Below, in pieces: positions 8,115-17,091 of a stretch of DNA of 64,000 bases (within the stretch, counting starts at the first letter, position 1; every line of letters starts with the position of its first letter). The stretch comes from Candidatus Melainabacteria bacterium (GTDB lineage: Bacteria > Cyanobacteriota > Vampirovibrionia > Obscuribacterales > Obscuribacteraceae): NCBI GenBank assembly GCA_003963305.1, contig RXJR01000028.1, positions 124,001-188,000 on the forward strand. Reading direction: 5' to 3'. Both the position numbers and the translations under genes were made by a program. The notes beneath the pieces are model-generated. The model ran no database searches and was not told where the DNA came from. It saw only the letters and a program-made list of their open reading frames with translations.

Positions 8115-11100
8115 TTTTCTACAGTCTCGACGGCAGGTATCGAATGAGGTGGCATAACCGGTTCTTTCGGTCGTTTCAAAACGCTATACATCAAAGGCAC
8201 AAAGAAAAGAGTGGAAAACGTAGCAACTGTCAAACCGCCAATAACGGCGCGTCCTATGGCAGCATTCTGTCCGGTACCAAGCGACATCGGAATCATGCCC
8301 AACACCATGGCGATGGCGGTCATACAAACCGGGCGGAAACGCTGCAATCCCGCCATTGATGCTGCTTGCAGCGGCGTCAATCCTTCGCGAAGCTGCTCAT
8401 TGCAAAATGTGACCATCAAAATACTGTTGGCGGAAGCAACACCGATTGTCATCACAGCGCCCATCAGCGCAGGAACGCTGAAGGTTGTTTGAGTGACGAA
8501 CAGACTCCAGACAATTCCAGTAAGCGCTCCGGGAATTGCCATCAAAATAGTTAACGGATCAAGCCATGACTGGAAGTTGACGACAAGCAAGAGGTAGACC
8601 AGAATAACAGCGCCGACCAGACCGACCAGCAGCCCCAGAAAAGCTGTCTGCATGCTCAAAACCTGCCCCATCACCTTTATCAGCGTGCCGCGCGGAAGAT
8701 GAGTCTTATACTTATCGACAATTTTTTGAATGTCATCGGACACGCCACCAAGATCGCGTTGTTCCGTGTCTGCATAAATATCGTAGCAGGGCTGAACGTT
8801 TATGTGATTCACCACATATGGTGTGTACTGCCGCTTCGGCTTAGCCAGATTGTTCATCAGTTGCACGGGCTGATTCTGATTCTCTTGAGTGCTGGCAGAA
8901 CCAACCGACATGTTGGCGAGATCGTTGAGTGACCGCATTGTGCGCTGTGGCGCCTGAGCAGCAAGGTTATACTGCACGCCGGTGAGAACGTTCGTCCAGA
9001 AGTTCGGCATTACCTGAAAGCTTGAACTGAGATTGACAAGCATGGAATTGGAGACGTCTTTTTGAGTCAACCCCACTTGATTGGCAAAAGTCCGATCTAC
9101 GCTGAATAAATATTCCGGTGCGTTCACGACTTGATGCAAGCAAACATCTACTGCGCCGCGAACCTTTTTGACATCTCGTTTGATATCAAGCGCCAGCTGA
9201 TAGTTTTCCTTAGCATTCAAACCAATAATTTTGATGTCGATCGGAGCAGGCAACCCTGCGTTCAAAATCTGAGTGACGATATCGGCGGGCTGATAATAAT
9301 GCGCACACTCTGGGAATTCGGTGTTGAGCATGTTTCGAATTTTGACCTGGTAGTAATCAGTCGGGTGGGACCGATGTTCTTCCAGAGAGACAAGAATTTC
9401 GCCGTCTGCTTCACTGATTGTTTGACTGTCTGAAAAGGCGAAGTTGATACCACTGACCGGCAAACCAATGTTGTCGGTCATAATTTTGATCTCTTCCTTG
9501 GGAATAATCTCTGAAATCTTCCGTTCTATCCTGGAGTAAATTTGTGCTGTTTCTTCTACGCGAGTGCCTGATGGCACGTTGACATGCAAGCGAATTTGTC
9601 CGGCATCGATGGGAGGGAAGAAGTCCCGACCAATAGATGGGACCAGCAGCGACGACAAAGCATAAAAGCCGAGGAACAATCCTGCCACAATCGGGCGATG
9701 ATCCAGTGCCCAAATCAAACCCTGGTGATAAGTATCGCGAGCGCGGTTGAAGTTGCCATCGATCCATAAGTGGATCTTTCCAAAAATGCCAGGTGGCTTG
9801 CGGTGGCTTTCTTCACCAGCTGCACCGTGAGCACCGCCTTCAGCGTGCGCACCGGCAGCAGCGTAGGCACCGGATGCCTCGCTCTCAACGCCTGCAGCTT
9901 TCTCGGCCGCGTTTGCGGCCCCGTGCTCAGCTCCGCCCTTACTGCCTTCAGCCGGCACGTGCTCTTCACTCTTAAACAGAGCTTTCGACATCAAAGGAAC
10001 AATCGTGCGGGAAAGACCGTAAGAAGCGAGCATGGCGAAACATACCGTCATTCCCAGTGGAACGAATAAGGAACGCGATGGCTCGGAAAGCAGAAAGACC
10101 GGCAGAAACACAATACAAATCGAAACTGTTGAAACCATTGCCGGTAGAGCAACTTCAGCAGCGCCATCGAGAATTGCCTGCTCGACGTGCTTGCCCATTT
10201 CCATTTGACGATGCACGTTTTCAATTTCAACAGTGGCGTCGTCGACAAGCATTCCTACTGCCAGAGCCAGTCCGCCGAGTGTCATTGAATTAATAGTATT
10301 GCCGGTGACGTGAAGACAAATAATTGCCGACAAAATAGCAAGTGGAATCGATGTAATAACGATCAAAGTACTGCGCCAGCTGCCCAGAATCGCCAGCATG
10401 AACAACGCTGTTAAGACAGCTGCGTTGACGACTTCAAATGCGACATCGTCGACACACTCCTGCACGAATTTGGATTGGTCAGTAAGAATTTCGAGACTCG
10501 CGGATGAAGGCAACATGGTGCGAATGTGCGGCAGAACTTCCTTCACCTTTTTAACGACTGCAAGCGTGGATGCGCCACCACTCTTGAGAATGTTCATGAT
10601 CACACCGCGATGCCCATTGATATTGACGATGTTCAATTGGGGCTGAAAACCGTCATGAACAAAAGCAACGTCTTTGACGAAAACGGTCGTGTTGTTCTGG
10701 TGCTTTACAGGTATGTCATTCAGTTGCTCGATTACTTTCGGGCTGTTGTTCAGAGTAATTACAAACTCCGATTTACCCATCTTGGCTGTGCCGCTCGGAG
10801 CGATGACGCTTGAGTTGTTGACGGCATTAACGACATCGGTTGGCGTCAGACCGTATCCAAACAGCGCCTTCTCATCCAGGTCAACTACCACCTGACGATA
10901 CTTACCACCACTGGGAAATGGGATCGTAGTGCCCTGCACAACGGCCAGCTGACTGCGAATAAATTGATTGGCCAGGTCGAAAAGCTGAGCCTCACCTAAC
11001 TCTTTGCTGGCAACTGAAAGTTGCAGAATCGGCACGTCGGTTGCCGACGATTGTACAACCAGGGGCGGCGACATGTTGGGCGGCATCTGCCTCAAGGTGG

Positions 11101-11443
11101 CAGATGATGTTGATGCAGCCTGAGCCACTGCCAGTCCGATGTCAGAACCTTTGTGCAGGTAAATCTTGATCACGCTCATGCCGTTTAGCGACATCGACTC
11201 GAGATGCTGAATGCCGCTTACTGTCGAAGCCAGAGACCGTTCACTCACCGTGGTGATCAGGTTTTCCACATTCTTAGGTGACATGCCGGTGTACGTCCAG
11301 ACGCAGCTGACGATCGGAATGTCGATGGGCGGAAATATGTCAACCGGCATCTGGCTCAGTGAAACTAAACCAAACAGCAAAATTGACACAGCCATCACTA
11401 TGAAAGTGTGGGGCTGAGACAAGGCGAGACGAACAATCCACAT
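8111..11443 (-). CDS. RND multidrug-type efflux permease
   Basis: An 1110-residue proton-driven inner-membrane pump. TM1 is near 11-29 with QMPVDIFPPIDIP after it, as in AcrB-like pumps. TM4 holds VDDA (near 401), the paired aspartates of the proton relay found in hydrophobe/drug exporters rather than the single Asp of CzcA-type metal pumps. The usual late helix lysine is not seen; TM10 reads GVASANSILMV. Two large periplasmic loops are complete. A 60-residue Ala/Gly/His/Glu-rich insertion lies at about 491-552, between the two halves. It overlaps the adaptor by 4 bp and starts 8 bp after the glycine-rich gene. The drug, lipid or dye it exports is not known. Confidence 0.92.
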   Translation of the reverse strand: MWIVRLALSQPHTFIVMAVSILLFGLVSLSQMPVDIFPPIDIPIVSCVWTYTGMSPKNVENLITTVSERSLASTVSGIQHLESMSLNGMSVIKIYLHKGSDIGLAVAQAASTSSATLRQMPPNMSPPLVVQSSATDVPILQLSVASKELGEAQLFDLANQFIRSQLAVVQGTTIPFPSGGKYRQVVVDLDEKALFGYGLTPTDVVNAVNNSSVIAPSGTAKMGKSEFVITLNNSPKVIEQLNDIPVKHQNNTTVFVKDVAFVHDGFQPQLNIVNINGHRGVIMNILKSGGASTLAVVKKVKEVLPHIRTMLPSSASLEILTDQSKFVQECVDDVAFEVVNAAVLTALFMLAILGSWRSTLIVITSIPLAILSAIICLHVTGNTINSMTLGGLALAVGMLVDDATVEIENVHRQMEMGKHVEQAILDGAAEVALPAMVSTVSICIVFLPVFLLSEPSRSLFVPLGMTVCFAMLASYGLSRTIVPLMSKALFKSEEHVPAEGSKGGAEHGAANAAEKAAGVESEASGAYAAAGAHAEGGAHGAAGEESHRKPPGIFGKIHLWIDGNFNRARDTYHQGLIWALDHRPIVAGLFLGFYALSSLLVPSIGRDFFPPIDAGQIRLHVNVPSGTRVEETAQIYSRIERKISEIIPKEEIKIMTDNIGLPVSGINFAFSDSQTISEADGEILVSLEEHRSHPTDYYQVKIRNMLNTEFPECAHYYQPADIVTQILNAGLPAPIDIKIIGLNAKENYQLALDIKRDVKKVRGAVDVCLHQVVNAPEYLFSVDRTFANQVGLTQKDVSNSMLVNLSSSFQVMPNFWTNVLTGVQYNLAAQAPQRTMRSLNDLANMSVGSASTQENQNQPVQLMNNLAKPKRQYTPYVVNHINVQPCYDIYADTEQRDLGGVSDDIQKIVDKYKTHLPRGTLIKVMGQVLSMQTAFLGLLVGLVGAVILVYLLLVVNFQSWLDPLTILMAIPGALTGIVWSLFVTQTTFSVPALMGAVMTIGVASANSILMVTFCNEQLREGLTPLQAASMAGLQRFRPVCMTAIAMVLGMIPMSLGTGQNAAIGRAVIGGLTVATFSTLFFVPLMYSVLKRPKEPVMPPHSIPAVETVEK

Positions 11444-11451
11444 CTGCTAAA

Positions 11452-13011
11452 TCAGCTCGTCGCGGATGGGGTTTGCTTAGAGTCTCCGCCGCCGTTCTGA
11501 GTCATACGAATGAACGCCATGGCCTGGGTGTTAGTCGGACCATAGTGAACCAAAACCTGACTGTTGTCCTTGCAAAGGGTGGCAAGGTCGGTGTCGAATA
11601 CGGTGCTATTGTTTTCGCCAATCGTAAATGAAATACGCTGCGTCTTTTTATCCAGCGCACCATAAATCTGAGATTTTTCGTTAGTGAGCTGATTCATGTA
11701 GTTACCGCGAATGATGCCTTCTTTGTTGATGGCAAGTTGGAACAACATGTTTGATTGAGTCTGACCCGGCTCTGCAAGCGCGAACACACCCAGGGGTTCC
11801 CACTTCTCATTAGGATCGGCCTGCTGCGAAGCAGCGTTGCCGTCCGGCTGAGTAGTGGAAGGAATTGTGGAATAAAACGATGAGTAGTTCGTGTAATTCG
11901 GTTGCTGATTTTGCTGACTTGCCTGTGCGGCCAGTTGCTGAGCCTGAGTGTAGTACTGAGCAGCGGTTCCGCTGGGCACACCGTTAACGTATACGTTATC
12001 GCCTTCATAAGTAACGTTGGTGACGTTACCAGAATTATTAGAGCCACCACCGCCGCCACCATGATTGGACGCAGCAATCATGCTCAGTCCCAAAAAACTG
12101 GTGAGAGTGCTGACACCCATGAAAGTCCAGGCAGCGCCTTCAGACCAGCCAGGGCAGCCCCAGGCGCCAGGATATCCCCATGAGCCGTGATAATAGCCGT
12201 TGGCGTAACCATGCGCATAACCGTTAGCGTAGCCGTGGTAGCCACCGTATCCGCCGTAACCACCATAGTGATTGAAATTGTTTACGGTGTTGCCGCTGCC
12301 ATTGAACGAATTACGCATGCTCTCGCCCTGTGCATTGAGCGAACTGGAGCTGATCTTCTGGGGAGTTCGATTCATGTTTCCAGAGATACCGCCAAAGCCG
12401 CCGTCAGTAGGGAAGTGCCCCTCATTACCGAAGTTCGGGTGATTTTGGAAACCGCCATTGCCGAAACCTTTATCTCCACCCATGCCGTCGAAACCGGGTC
12501 TGTTTCCGAAACCGTTATTGCCCGCGAAACCTCCGCCGTTACCGAAGCCCTTGTCTCCGCCGTAACCAGCGCCACCGTTGCCGAAACCCTTGTCTCCGCC
12601 GAACCCGGCGCCGTTACCCATGCCTTTGTTACCGCCGAAACCTTGACCGTTGCCGAATCCTCTGTCTCCGCCGAAACCTTGACCGCCGCCCATGCCTTTG
12701 TTACCGGCGAAGCCCTGGCCGTTGCCGAAACCGCTGCTACCGCCAAAGCCTTTGTTGCCGCCACCGCCGAAGCCGTGGTCAGCGCCACCAAAGCCGCCGC
12801 CGAAACCGCCTCCGGATCTTCCTCCGAATCCGCCGCCGCCGCCCCGGTCAAAACCACCGAAATGCCCGCCACCGCCGCCGCCAAAGCCACCAAAGTGTCC
12901 GCCGCCGCCTCCGAATCCGCCTCCGAAACCGCGAGCAAGCACAGGAATTGGCACCGCCAGTAGTGTGCTAAGTACAATCGCTAAACATACTTGAAATTTA
13001 TTGGTTCTCAC
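11452..13011 (-). CDS. Exported glycine-rich repeat protein with C-terminal beta domain
   Basis: A 519-residue exported protein of unknown function. GTG 13011 is the start, with AAGG about 8 nt upstream. A signal peptide ends at PVLARG. Residues 27-220 are Gly/Phe/Asn-rich, with recurring GFGG, NKGFGNG and GDKGFG units. A Tyr/Gly/His-rich stretch (YGGYGGYHGYANG) and a hydrophobic segment near 294-313 follow. The C-terminal 120 residues are ordinary and probably beta-rich (VFALAEPGQTQ, FTIGENNSTVF). It sits between the NTF2-like gene (32 bp) and the pump gene (8 bp), so it is co-transcribed with the efflux system. It may be a cell-surface or assembly factor. The strongly biased DNA gives long spurious open frames on the other strand. 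Confidence 0.8.
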   Translation of the reverse strand: MRTNKFQVCLAIVLSTLLAVPIPVLARGFGGGFGGGGGHFGGFGGGGGGHFGGFDRGGGGGFGGRSGGGFGGGFGGADHGFGGGGNKGFGGSSGFGNGQGFAGNKGMGGGQGFGGDRGFGNGQGFGGNKGMGNGAGFGGDKGFGNGGAGYGGDKGFGNGGGFAGNNGFGNRPGFDGMGGDKGFGNGGFQNHPNFGNEGHFPTDGGFGGISGNMNRTPQKISSSSLNAQGESMRNSFNGSGNTVNNFNHYGGYGGYGGYHGYANGYAHGYANGYYHGSWGYPGAWGCPGWSEGAAWTFMGVSTLTSFLGLSMIAASNHGGGGGGSNNSGNVTNVTYEGDNVYVNGVPSGTAAQYYTQAQQLAAQASQQNQQPNYTNYSSFYSTIPSTTQPDGNAASQQADPNEKWEPLGVFALAEPGQTQSNMLFQLAINKEGIIRGNYMNQLTNEKSQIYGALDKKTQRISFTIGENNSTVFDTDLATLCKDNSQVLVHYGPTNTQAMAFIRMTQNGGGDSKQTPSATS

Positions 13012-13043
13012 TTCATCAACCTTCGCTGAAAATATTGTCGGGT

Positions 13044-14009
13044 TTATTTGGCTACGCGCACGACTTTCAATACGGCGGAATCGTTATAGGGGAATCCATC
13101 CACCGACCGATTGACCGACTGCCATGAGAAGCTGTCAGGCGCTACAGCCGACAAAATATCAGTTGCTACGGTGGTGTTCCCGTCGCGATCTACTCCAACT
13201 GCTTGAACAACCCAGTTATTTTTCTCGTTAGACCAATCACCGTGACCAAAACCGCCGCTCGAGTCAAAGTGCCATGACACTGGTTGACCGACGCGCGGAT
13301 CCCAACCAATGACCTGTCTGCTTTCGACAACGGGCGCGTCAGGGGCGAGTTTAGTCTCATACTTGCAATTGATGAATTTATTGTTCGCAGTCCATTCTGC
13401 TTTCATCTTGATTGATCTGCCATTTCGTTCTGCCGACCATTCTCCAATCAACCAACCTAAATCACTGAGTCGATTCGAATTCTCTGAAGCAACTACAAGC
13501 GGTGTTTCAGTAGCTGTGGAAATCAGCCAGTTGCCGTCTTGCTTAACGAAGACGAGCGAATAACGTGTCTGAGGCTTGTCGCCCAATCCTTCATTCCGGC
13601 TTACAACGCCCTCGGCAAGAGCGACAGTCTCGGCCAGCATCTGCACAGGACTCTGCACGAATGTGACAGGGTGACGGCCGCCTTCTGCAATATTTTCTTT
13701 GAAACGCTTTTCAAGTGCCGCGCGCCCCTTCAACATAATGCCGTCTTCGTCCGTATATGTTCCGTCGACGGCCCACAATGCTGCCAGCTTGGTCGCATCA
13801 CCTTCAGCCAAATATTTTGAGATCAGCGAAACTTGCGAGGCGACAGCAGTTTTAGCATCGGTGTTGGTTGTAATGACCTCTGTACTTCTACTCTTTTTTG
13901 AGGAATGTTTTTCTTTTTTGGCTGCCAATGACATAGGCGAAGTACCTACGAGCATGATTCCAAGAGCCAGCATGGAAACTGCGAACCTCTGACTTTTCTG
14001 AACAAACAT
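13044..14009 (-). CDS. Exported NTF2-like (DUF4440/SnoaL-type) protein
   Basis: A 321-residue protein with a signal peptide (MLALGIMLVGTSPMSLAA). Residues 50-175 look like an NTF2-fold DUF4440/SgcJ-type domain, with WAVDGTYTDEDG, GRAALEKRFKE and the closing YSLVFVKQDGNWLIS. A second domain (180-321), opening with LGWLIGEWSAE, resembles the lipocalin-like partner seen with such domains. The fold commonly binds small ligands or has lost activity; no catalytic residues can be assigned. ATG 14009 has GGAAGG upstream. It is the first gene of the efflux operon, so it may bind or sense a pump substrate. That is inference. Confidence 0.75.
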   Translation of the reverse strand: MFVQKSQRFAVSMLALGIMLVGTSPMSLAAKKEKHSSKKSRSTEVITTNTDAKTAVASQVSLISKYLAEGDATKLAALWAVDGTYTDEDGIMLKGRAALEKRFKENIAEGGRHPVTFVQSPVQMLAETVALAEGVVSRNEGLGDKPQTRYSLVFVKQDGNWLISTATETPLVVASENSNRLSDLGWLIGEWSAERNGRSIKMKAEWTANNKFINCKYETKLAPDAPVVESRQVIGWDPRVGQPVSWHFDSSGGFGHGDWSNEKNNWVVQAVGVDRDGNTTVATDILSAVAPDSFSWQSVNRSVDGFPYNDSAVLKVVRVAK

Positions 14010-14222
14010 TCAATACCTTCCTCTGTGCACAAGAACTTTTCCGGAGCAAAGAACGGTGCGGAAAAACACCCGTTCATGCAAACGGTGAACATGCTACTAC
14101 ATCGAGCCAACTCTTGTATTGGAGCGCGATTAAGTAGGAGATAGACTACAAATGCACATGCGATGCCGCGTCCTTAAGCCGCTGCCATTCAAGACTAACG
14201 GATGTCATGGAACTCAGACGTG

Positions 14223-15488
14223 TCACTGTCTCGGCGCCATATCGGGCGGGTAAACACCAGGCACAGATGATGAACTGTTCGAAACATTTACTGCTCCTAA
14301 ACTTTTCCCGATCTGATGCAACCACGAGTGGTGAGTCGCAGTAGAAGGACTGGAAGAAGCTTGCGAAGGCGTTGAGGCAGTCGATCTGGTCACGACAGGC
14401 TGCGCAGAAATCGGTCTAACCGTCGGTGCCGGGGCCGACGCCACCAGAGCCGTATTGTCGGGATGGGCTGCGGTAGGAGCACTATTGAATGTGTTGGCGA
14501 CGCTCAAAATATTCCAGATATTGTTGACGCGGTAGGTGACATCTTTCTGCGCCAGATTATGTTGATAGGGCACCAATCGCTTTTCAAGGCGCTCAAGCCG
14601 ATCTTGCACCGGTCTGGTCGCATAATTATGACCGTAAACAAATTCTTCCATGGCTGAAAGTTTTTGATCCGTGCCGGTCACGCCATTTACGAATGGATTA
14701 ACCGGAGCTTTAGGTGGCTCTGAATCATCGTTGTCATCATCAGGCGCGTCGTACATGCCGGGAAAACCGCGTCCACTCAAAATAGAATTGCTGAAGATGC
14801 CTGGGCGGCTGGCTGAACCAACAGTACTACTGTTTAGCGGATCCTTATGATCTTTGAATATGTGATGCGTCTCAGCGTATTCGTCTAAGTCATCGACTCT
14901 GGCGCAAAGATCAGTTGAATTCGACGCTTTACCGAAAGCTTTAGCCTCTAATCTCGACAAACGCTGCGGAAGAGGCTCATGCACATAGGTGGCGTTGAGC
15001 ATATCTTTTTCCAACTCAGTTACGCGCGGATAATTTGCACCATCAAATGCAGGTGTTGCAGTCACGACAGGACTCGAACCCACAGAAGAAGATGATGATG
15101 GTGATGATGATGATGGCGAACCAGACGAATTCTGGGTTTGACTTCCAGCTTGAGACACTTTGTCGATAGCTGCTGCTTCACTGGCGAATGAAGACTGCAA
15201 TCTCTGCACGCGCTCAGCCGGTGTGCCAGTCTGGGCCGCGCCGAAGACAAACTTCTCAAGGCGAGTTAAGCGTTGATCTTCACTCTCATTGGGATACTTA
15301 TGCTCATACAGTTTGTCTTCCAGTTGGGCGATCGCCGCCTGGACCGAATTTCCTTTCGGACTGGCTGCTGAAACAGCCTGGTTGGACGCTTGCGCGCCAG
15401 TCTGCAAACCTGCAAACGAGACGGCCAGCGCAACCGAGTAAATGGCTGCGGAAGCAAAACCAGTAGTCAAGCCCTTGTAAAAGTGCAT
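14223..15488 (-). CDS. Exported protein with three RLxRLE repeats
   Basis: A 421-residue protein I do not recognise. A signal peptide ends near GAQAS. Three divergent repeats of about 33 residues lie near 50-84, 153-186 and 269-302. Each has the form LE-x-hydrophobic-x(5)-Y, then a polar turn, then RL-x-RLE-K (RLTRLEKFVFG, RLSRLEAKAFG, RLERLEKRLVP). They are joined by Ser/Thr/Pro-rich linkers, and the tail is also Ser-rich. The pattern suggests paired helices binding a protein or cell-wall partner. GGAG lies 7 nt before ATG 15488. It is separated from the efflux operon by 213 bp and probably has its own promoter. Confidence 0.75.
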   Translation of the reverse strand: MHFYKGLTTGFASAAIYSVALAVSFAGLQTGAQASNQAVSAASPKGNSVQAAIAQLEDKLYEHKYPNESEDQRLTRLEKFVFGAAQTGTPAERVQRLQSSFASEAAAIDKVSQAGSQTQNSSGSPSSSSPSSSSSVGSSPVVTATPAFDGANYPRVTELEKDMLNATYVHEPLPQRLSRLEAKAFGKASNSTDLCARVDDLDEYAETHHIFKDHKDPLNSSTVGSASRPGIFSNSILSGRGFPGMYDAPDDDNDDSEPPKAPVNPFVNGVTGTDQKLSAMEEFVYGHNYATRPVQDRLERLEKRLVPYQHNLAQKDVTYRVNNIWNILSVANTFNSAPTAAHPDNTALVASAPAPTVRPISAQPVVTRSTASTPSQASSSPSTATHHSWLHQIGKSLGAVNVSNSSSSVPGVYPPDMAPRQ

Positions 15489-15616
15489 GTGTAACTCCAG
15501 CGAAATCAGCTCGATAAGATAATCCGAATCACGCTTGAAAACAAGATGAATCAGCTAATCTCGCTAGTCTTGACGCCTTTGCCCAAAAGCCATCAAAAGT
15601 GGTATCACATCGCCCT

Positions 15617-16171
15617 TTAGCTCTGGGTCTTTTCCGCGTCAGGATCTATTGTTTCGTAAATAATCAAAGGCACGTGTGTTGTCGGGTCATTTATTGGCTT
15701 ACCATCCTGCCCCGCAACCCAGGCAGCAAACTGGTTCTGTCCATCGCTGAAGATGACTACGGTATGCGTCGGCGCGACCCAACTATTTGGAGGTTTGTAC
15801 TGACCGTTGATAATCGGCAGACTGCGAATGCTCGGGTCGACGGCAATAGCAAACTGGTAGTAGGTTCTAAAAATACCGCGCGACTGAGGCACGATTTCGG
15901 TGTTAGCGGGAGTGAAACTAACCGCCTTGAACATAGCGTGCAGAGCATCGTCGAGTTCGGGTTGAAGTTGGGGAAACCGTTCATGCGTCTTCCTATAGGA
16001 ACGCATCGCACCCGCGGCCAGATTCAGTTGGCGAATCAGTTCCTCGTCGCCCCCCAGCAATCCATCTGAGACCTGCGCTTGACAAGATTCAAGAAAAAGC
16101 ACCCTTCGCCCGACCTGAAGACCACCAAAACCACACCAGATGACAAAGCAGAGAATCAAGATTCGCATCAT
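15617..16171 (-). CDS. Membrane-anchored protein of unknown function
   Basis: A 184-residue protein. The first 24 residues (MMRILILCFVIWCGFGGLQVG) form a membrane anchor or signal peptide. The rest is a periplasmic domain opening with a helix (GGDEELIRQLNLAAGAMRSYRKTHERFPQ) and then beta-rich sequence. The short anchor plus long helix with a YRKTHERFPQ turn resembles pseudopilins, but a prepilin cleavage motif (G-F-x4-E) is not present, so I do not call it one. It is divergent from the 16412 gene across the region with TACCCAG boxes. Confidence 0.6.
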   Translation of the reverse strand: MMRILILCFVIWCGFGGLQVGRRVLFLESCQAQVSDGLLGGDEELIRQLNLAAGAMRSYRKTHERFPQLQPELDDALHAMFKAVSFTPANTEIVPQSRGIFRTYYQFAIAVDPSIRSLPIINGQYKPPNSWVAPTHTVVIFSDGQNQFAAWVAGQDGKPINDPTTHVPLIIYETIDPDAEKTQS

Positions 16172-16296
16172 ATCCGGCCTCGCTCAATTATCAGCCACTC
16201 AATGCATGCCACTCCGGAAGGCGCTCAATATGCTTTATATATTGAATAAATATCGATTGGATATCCATATACGCTCGAAACGCCATACCGTGGACA

Positions 16297-16403
16297 TACC
16301 CAGGATGCCTCCCACCTGGGTAGACGCACAAAAACCCCAGCCAGGTAATTCCTCAAAATTCTATACCCAGCCAGGGTTGGAGCGCTTAATCTTCTGGGTA
16401 TAG
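16297..16403. promoter_or_regulatory. Cluster of four TACCCAG boxes in alternating orientation
   Basis: In the divergent gap between 16171(-) and 16412(+), TACCCAGG (16297-16304) faces CCTGGGTA (16315-16322), and CTATACCCAG (16361-16370) faces CTGGGTATAG (16394-16403). Both pairs are perfect inverted repeats built on the same heptamer. The last box ends 8 bp before the GTG at 16412. Two related CCAGCCAGG copies lie in between. This looks like paired sites for a regulator, or nested RNA hairpins at the start of the plus-strand transcript. Confidence 0.5.
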
Positions 16404-16411
16404 CCATTGAA

Positions 16412-16762
16412 GTGACAGTCAAAACGTTGGAAATGGAAGACCAGACGGCGCAGACAGAACTGAATAAATGGCTCTCTGACCAATTGGCGGAGGCTCGTCT
16501 TTCCGCTGGTGAAATGAAAGAATTTGTGCAATGGTTGACGCAGAGGCAAGATGGAAGCACCGAGCGGCGGATAATGCGCAAATCGAACGATGTCGAAGAG
16601 TTTTTGTATTGGTTCAAAGACCGAATTCGCCAGAGTTCAATAAACGAAGCTGAAAAGCAGCAACTAAAGAGCTGGCTTTTCGGTAAACTAACGAGCAGCG
16701 CGTTAAGTTCTGACGAGGCTGAGCGGATTAAAGAACATCTGACCAGGTCCGTTGACAGCTAA
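16412..16762 (+). CDS. Small charged helical protein, unknown
   Basis: A 116-residue soluble protein (109 if it starts at ATG 16433 rather than GTG 16412). Neither start has a strong ribosome site. It is almost wholly helical and charged, and appears to hold repeated modules of the form hydrophobic-W-L/F-x3-L (LNKWLSDQLAEARLS, FVQWLTQR, FLYWFKDRIRQSS, LKSWLFGKLTSS). These are spaced by about 35 residues, each followed by a Ser/Asn-E helix cap, as in a small helical repeat. It is 21 bp before the next small gene and probably forms an operon with it. I do not recognise the family. Confidence 0.6.
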   Translation: MTVKTLEMEDQTAQTELNKWLSDQLAEARLSAGEMKEFVQWLTQRQDGSTERRIMRKSNDVEEFLYWFKDRIRQSSINEAEKQQLKSWLFGKLTSSALSSDEAERIKEHLTRSVDS

Positions 16763-16783
16763 CTTTGTATCAGGAGTAGATCG

Positions 16784-17062
16784 ATGCCAGTTATTTTGGG
16801 AGTTGTACCAGGTTCGCAGTCCGGACTTCTGCAGAACATGCGGAGCTGGATCGATCAATATAGACCTGGGCACACATTGCAGGAATTCATGGTAGATGAT
16901 TCGATTCGTTCGAAAATTGCCATGCTTGTCTATAAACAAATTCGGCTGTCAGATGCTGCCCTGGTCGGAATTCTAATCGAACCCAGTTGCCATAGCGAGC
17001 ATGAGCAAACAGCACTGCGAAATCTGGCAATGAGCCAGGGGTTGAGCTTCTATTTGCTCTGA
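16784..17062 (+). CDS. Small protein of unknown function
   Basis: A 92-residue protein. AGGAG lies 7 nt before ATG 16784, which makes the gene credible despite its size. The N-terminus MPVILGVVPGSQSG is hydrophobic and glycine-containing but too short for a membrane span. The rest mixes helix and strand (LVYKQIRLSDAALVGILIEPSCH). No motif is recognised. It follows the 16412 gene and is convergent with the beta-amylase fusion gene. Confidence 0.6.
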   Translation: MPVILGVVPGSQSGLLQNMRSWIDQYRPGHTLQEFMVDDSIRSKIAMLVYKQIRLSDAALVGILIEPSCHSEHEQTALRNLAMSQGLSFYLL

Positions 17063-17091
17063 GACACCTGCACTGCCTGCAGTGGCACGGC

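Noticed and set aside
12187-12963. 258-codon plus-strand frame opposite the glycine-rich gene
   Set aside because: Its product is an Ala/Val/Thr-rich low-complexity string produced by the repeat composition of the real gene on the other strand; no ribosome site.
15617-16171. Type II secretion pseudopilin
   Set aside because: The N-terminus lacks the G-F-x4-E prepilin site and no secretion genes are near.
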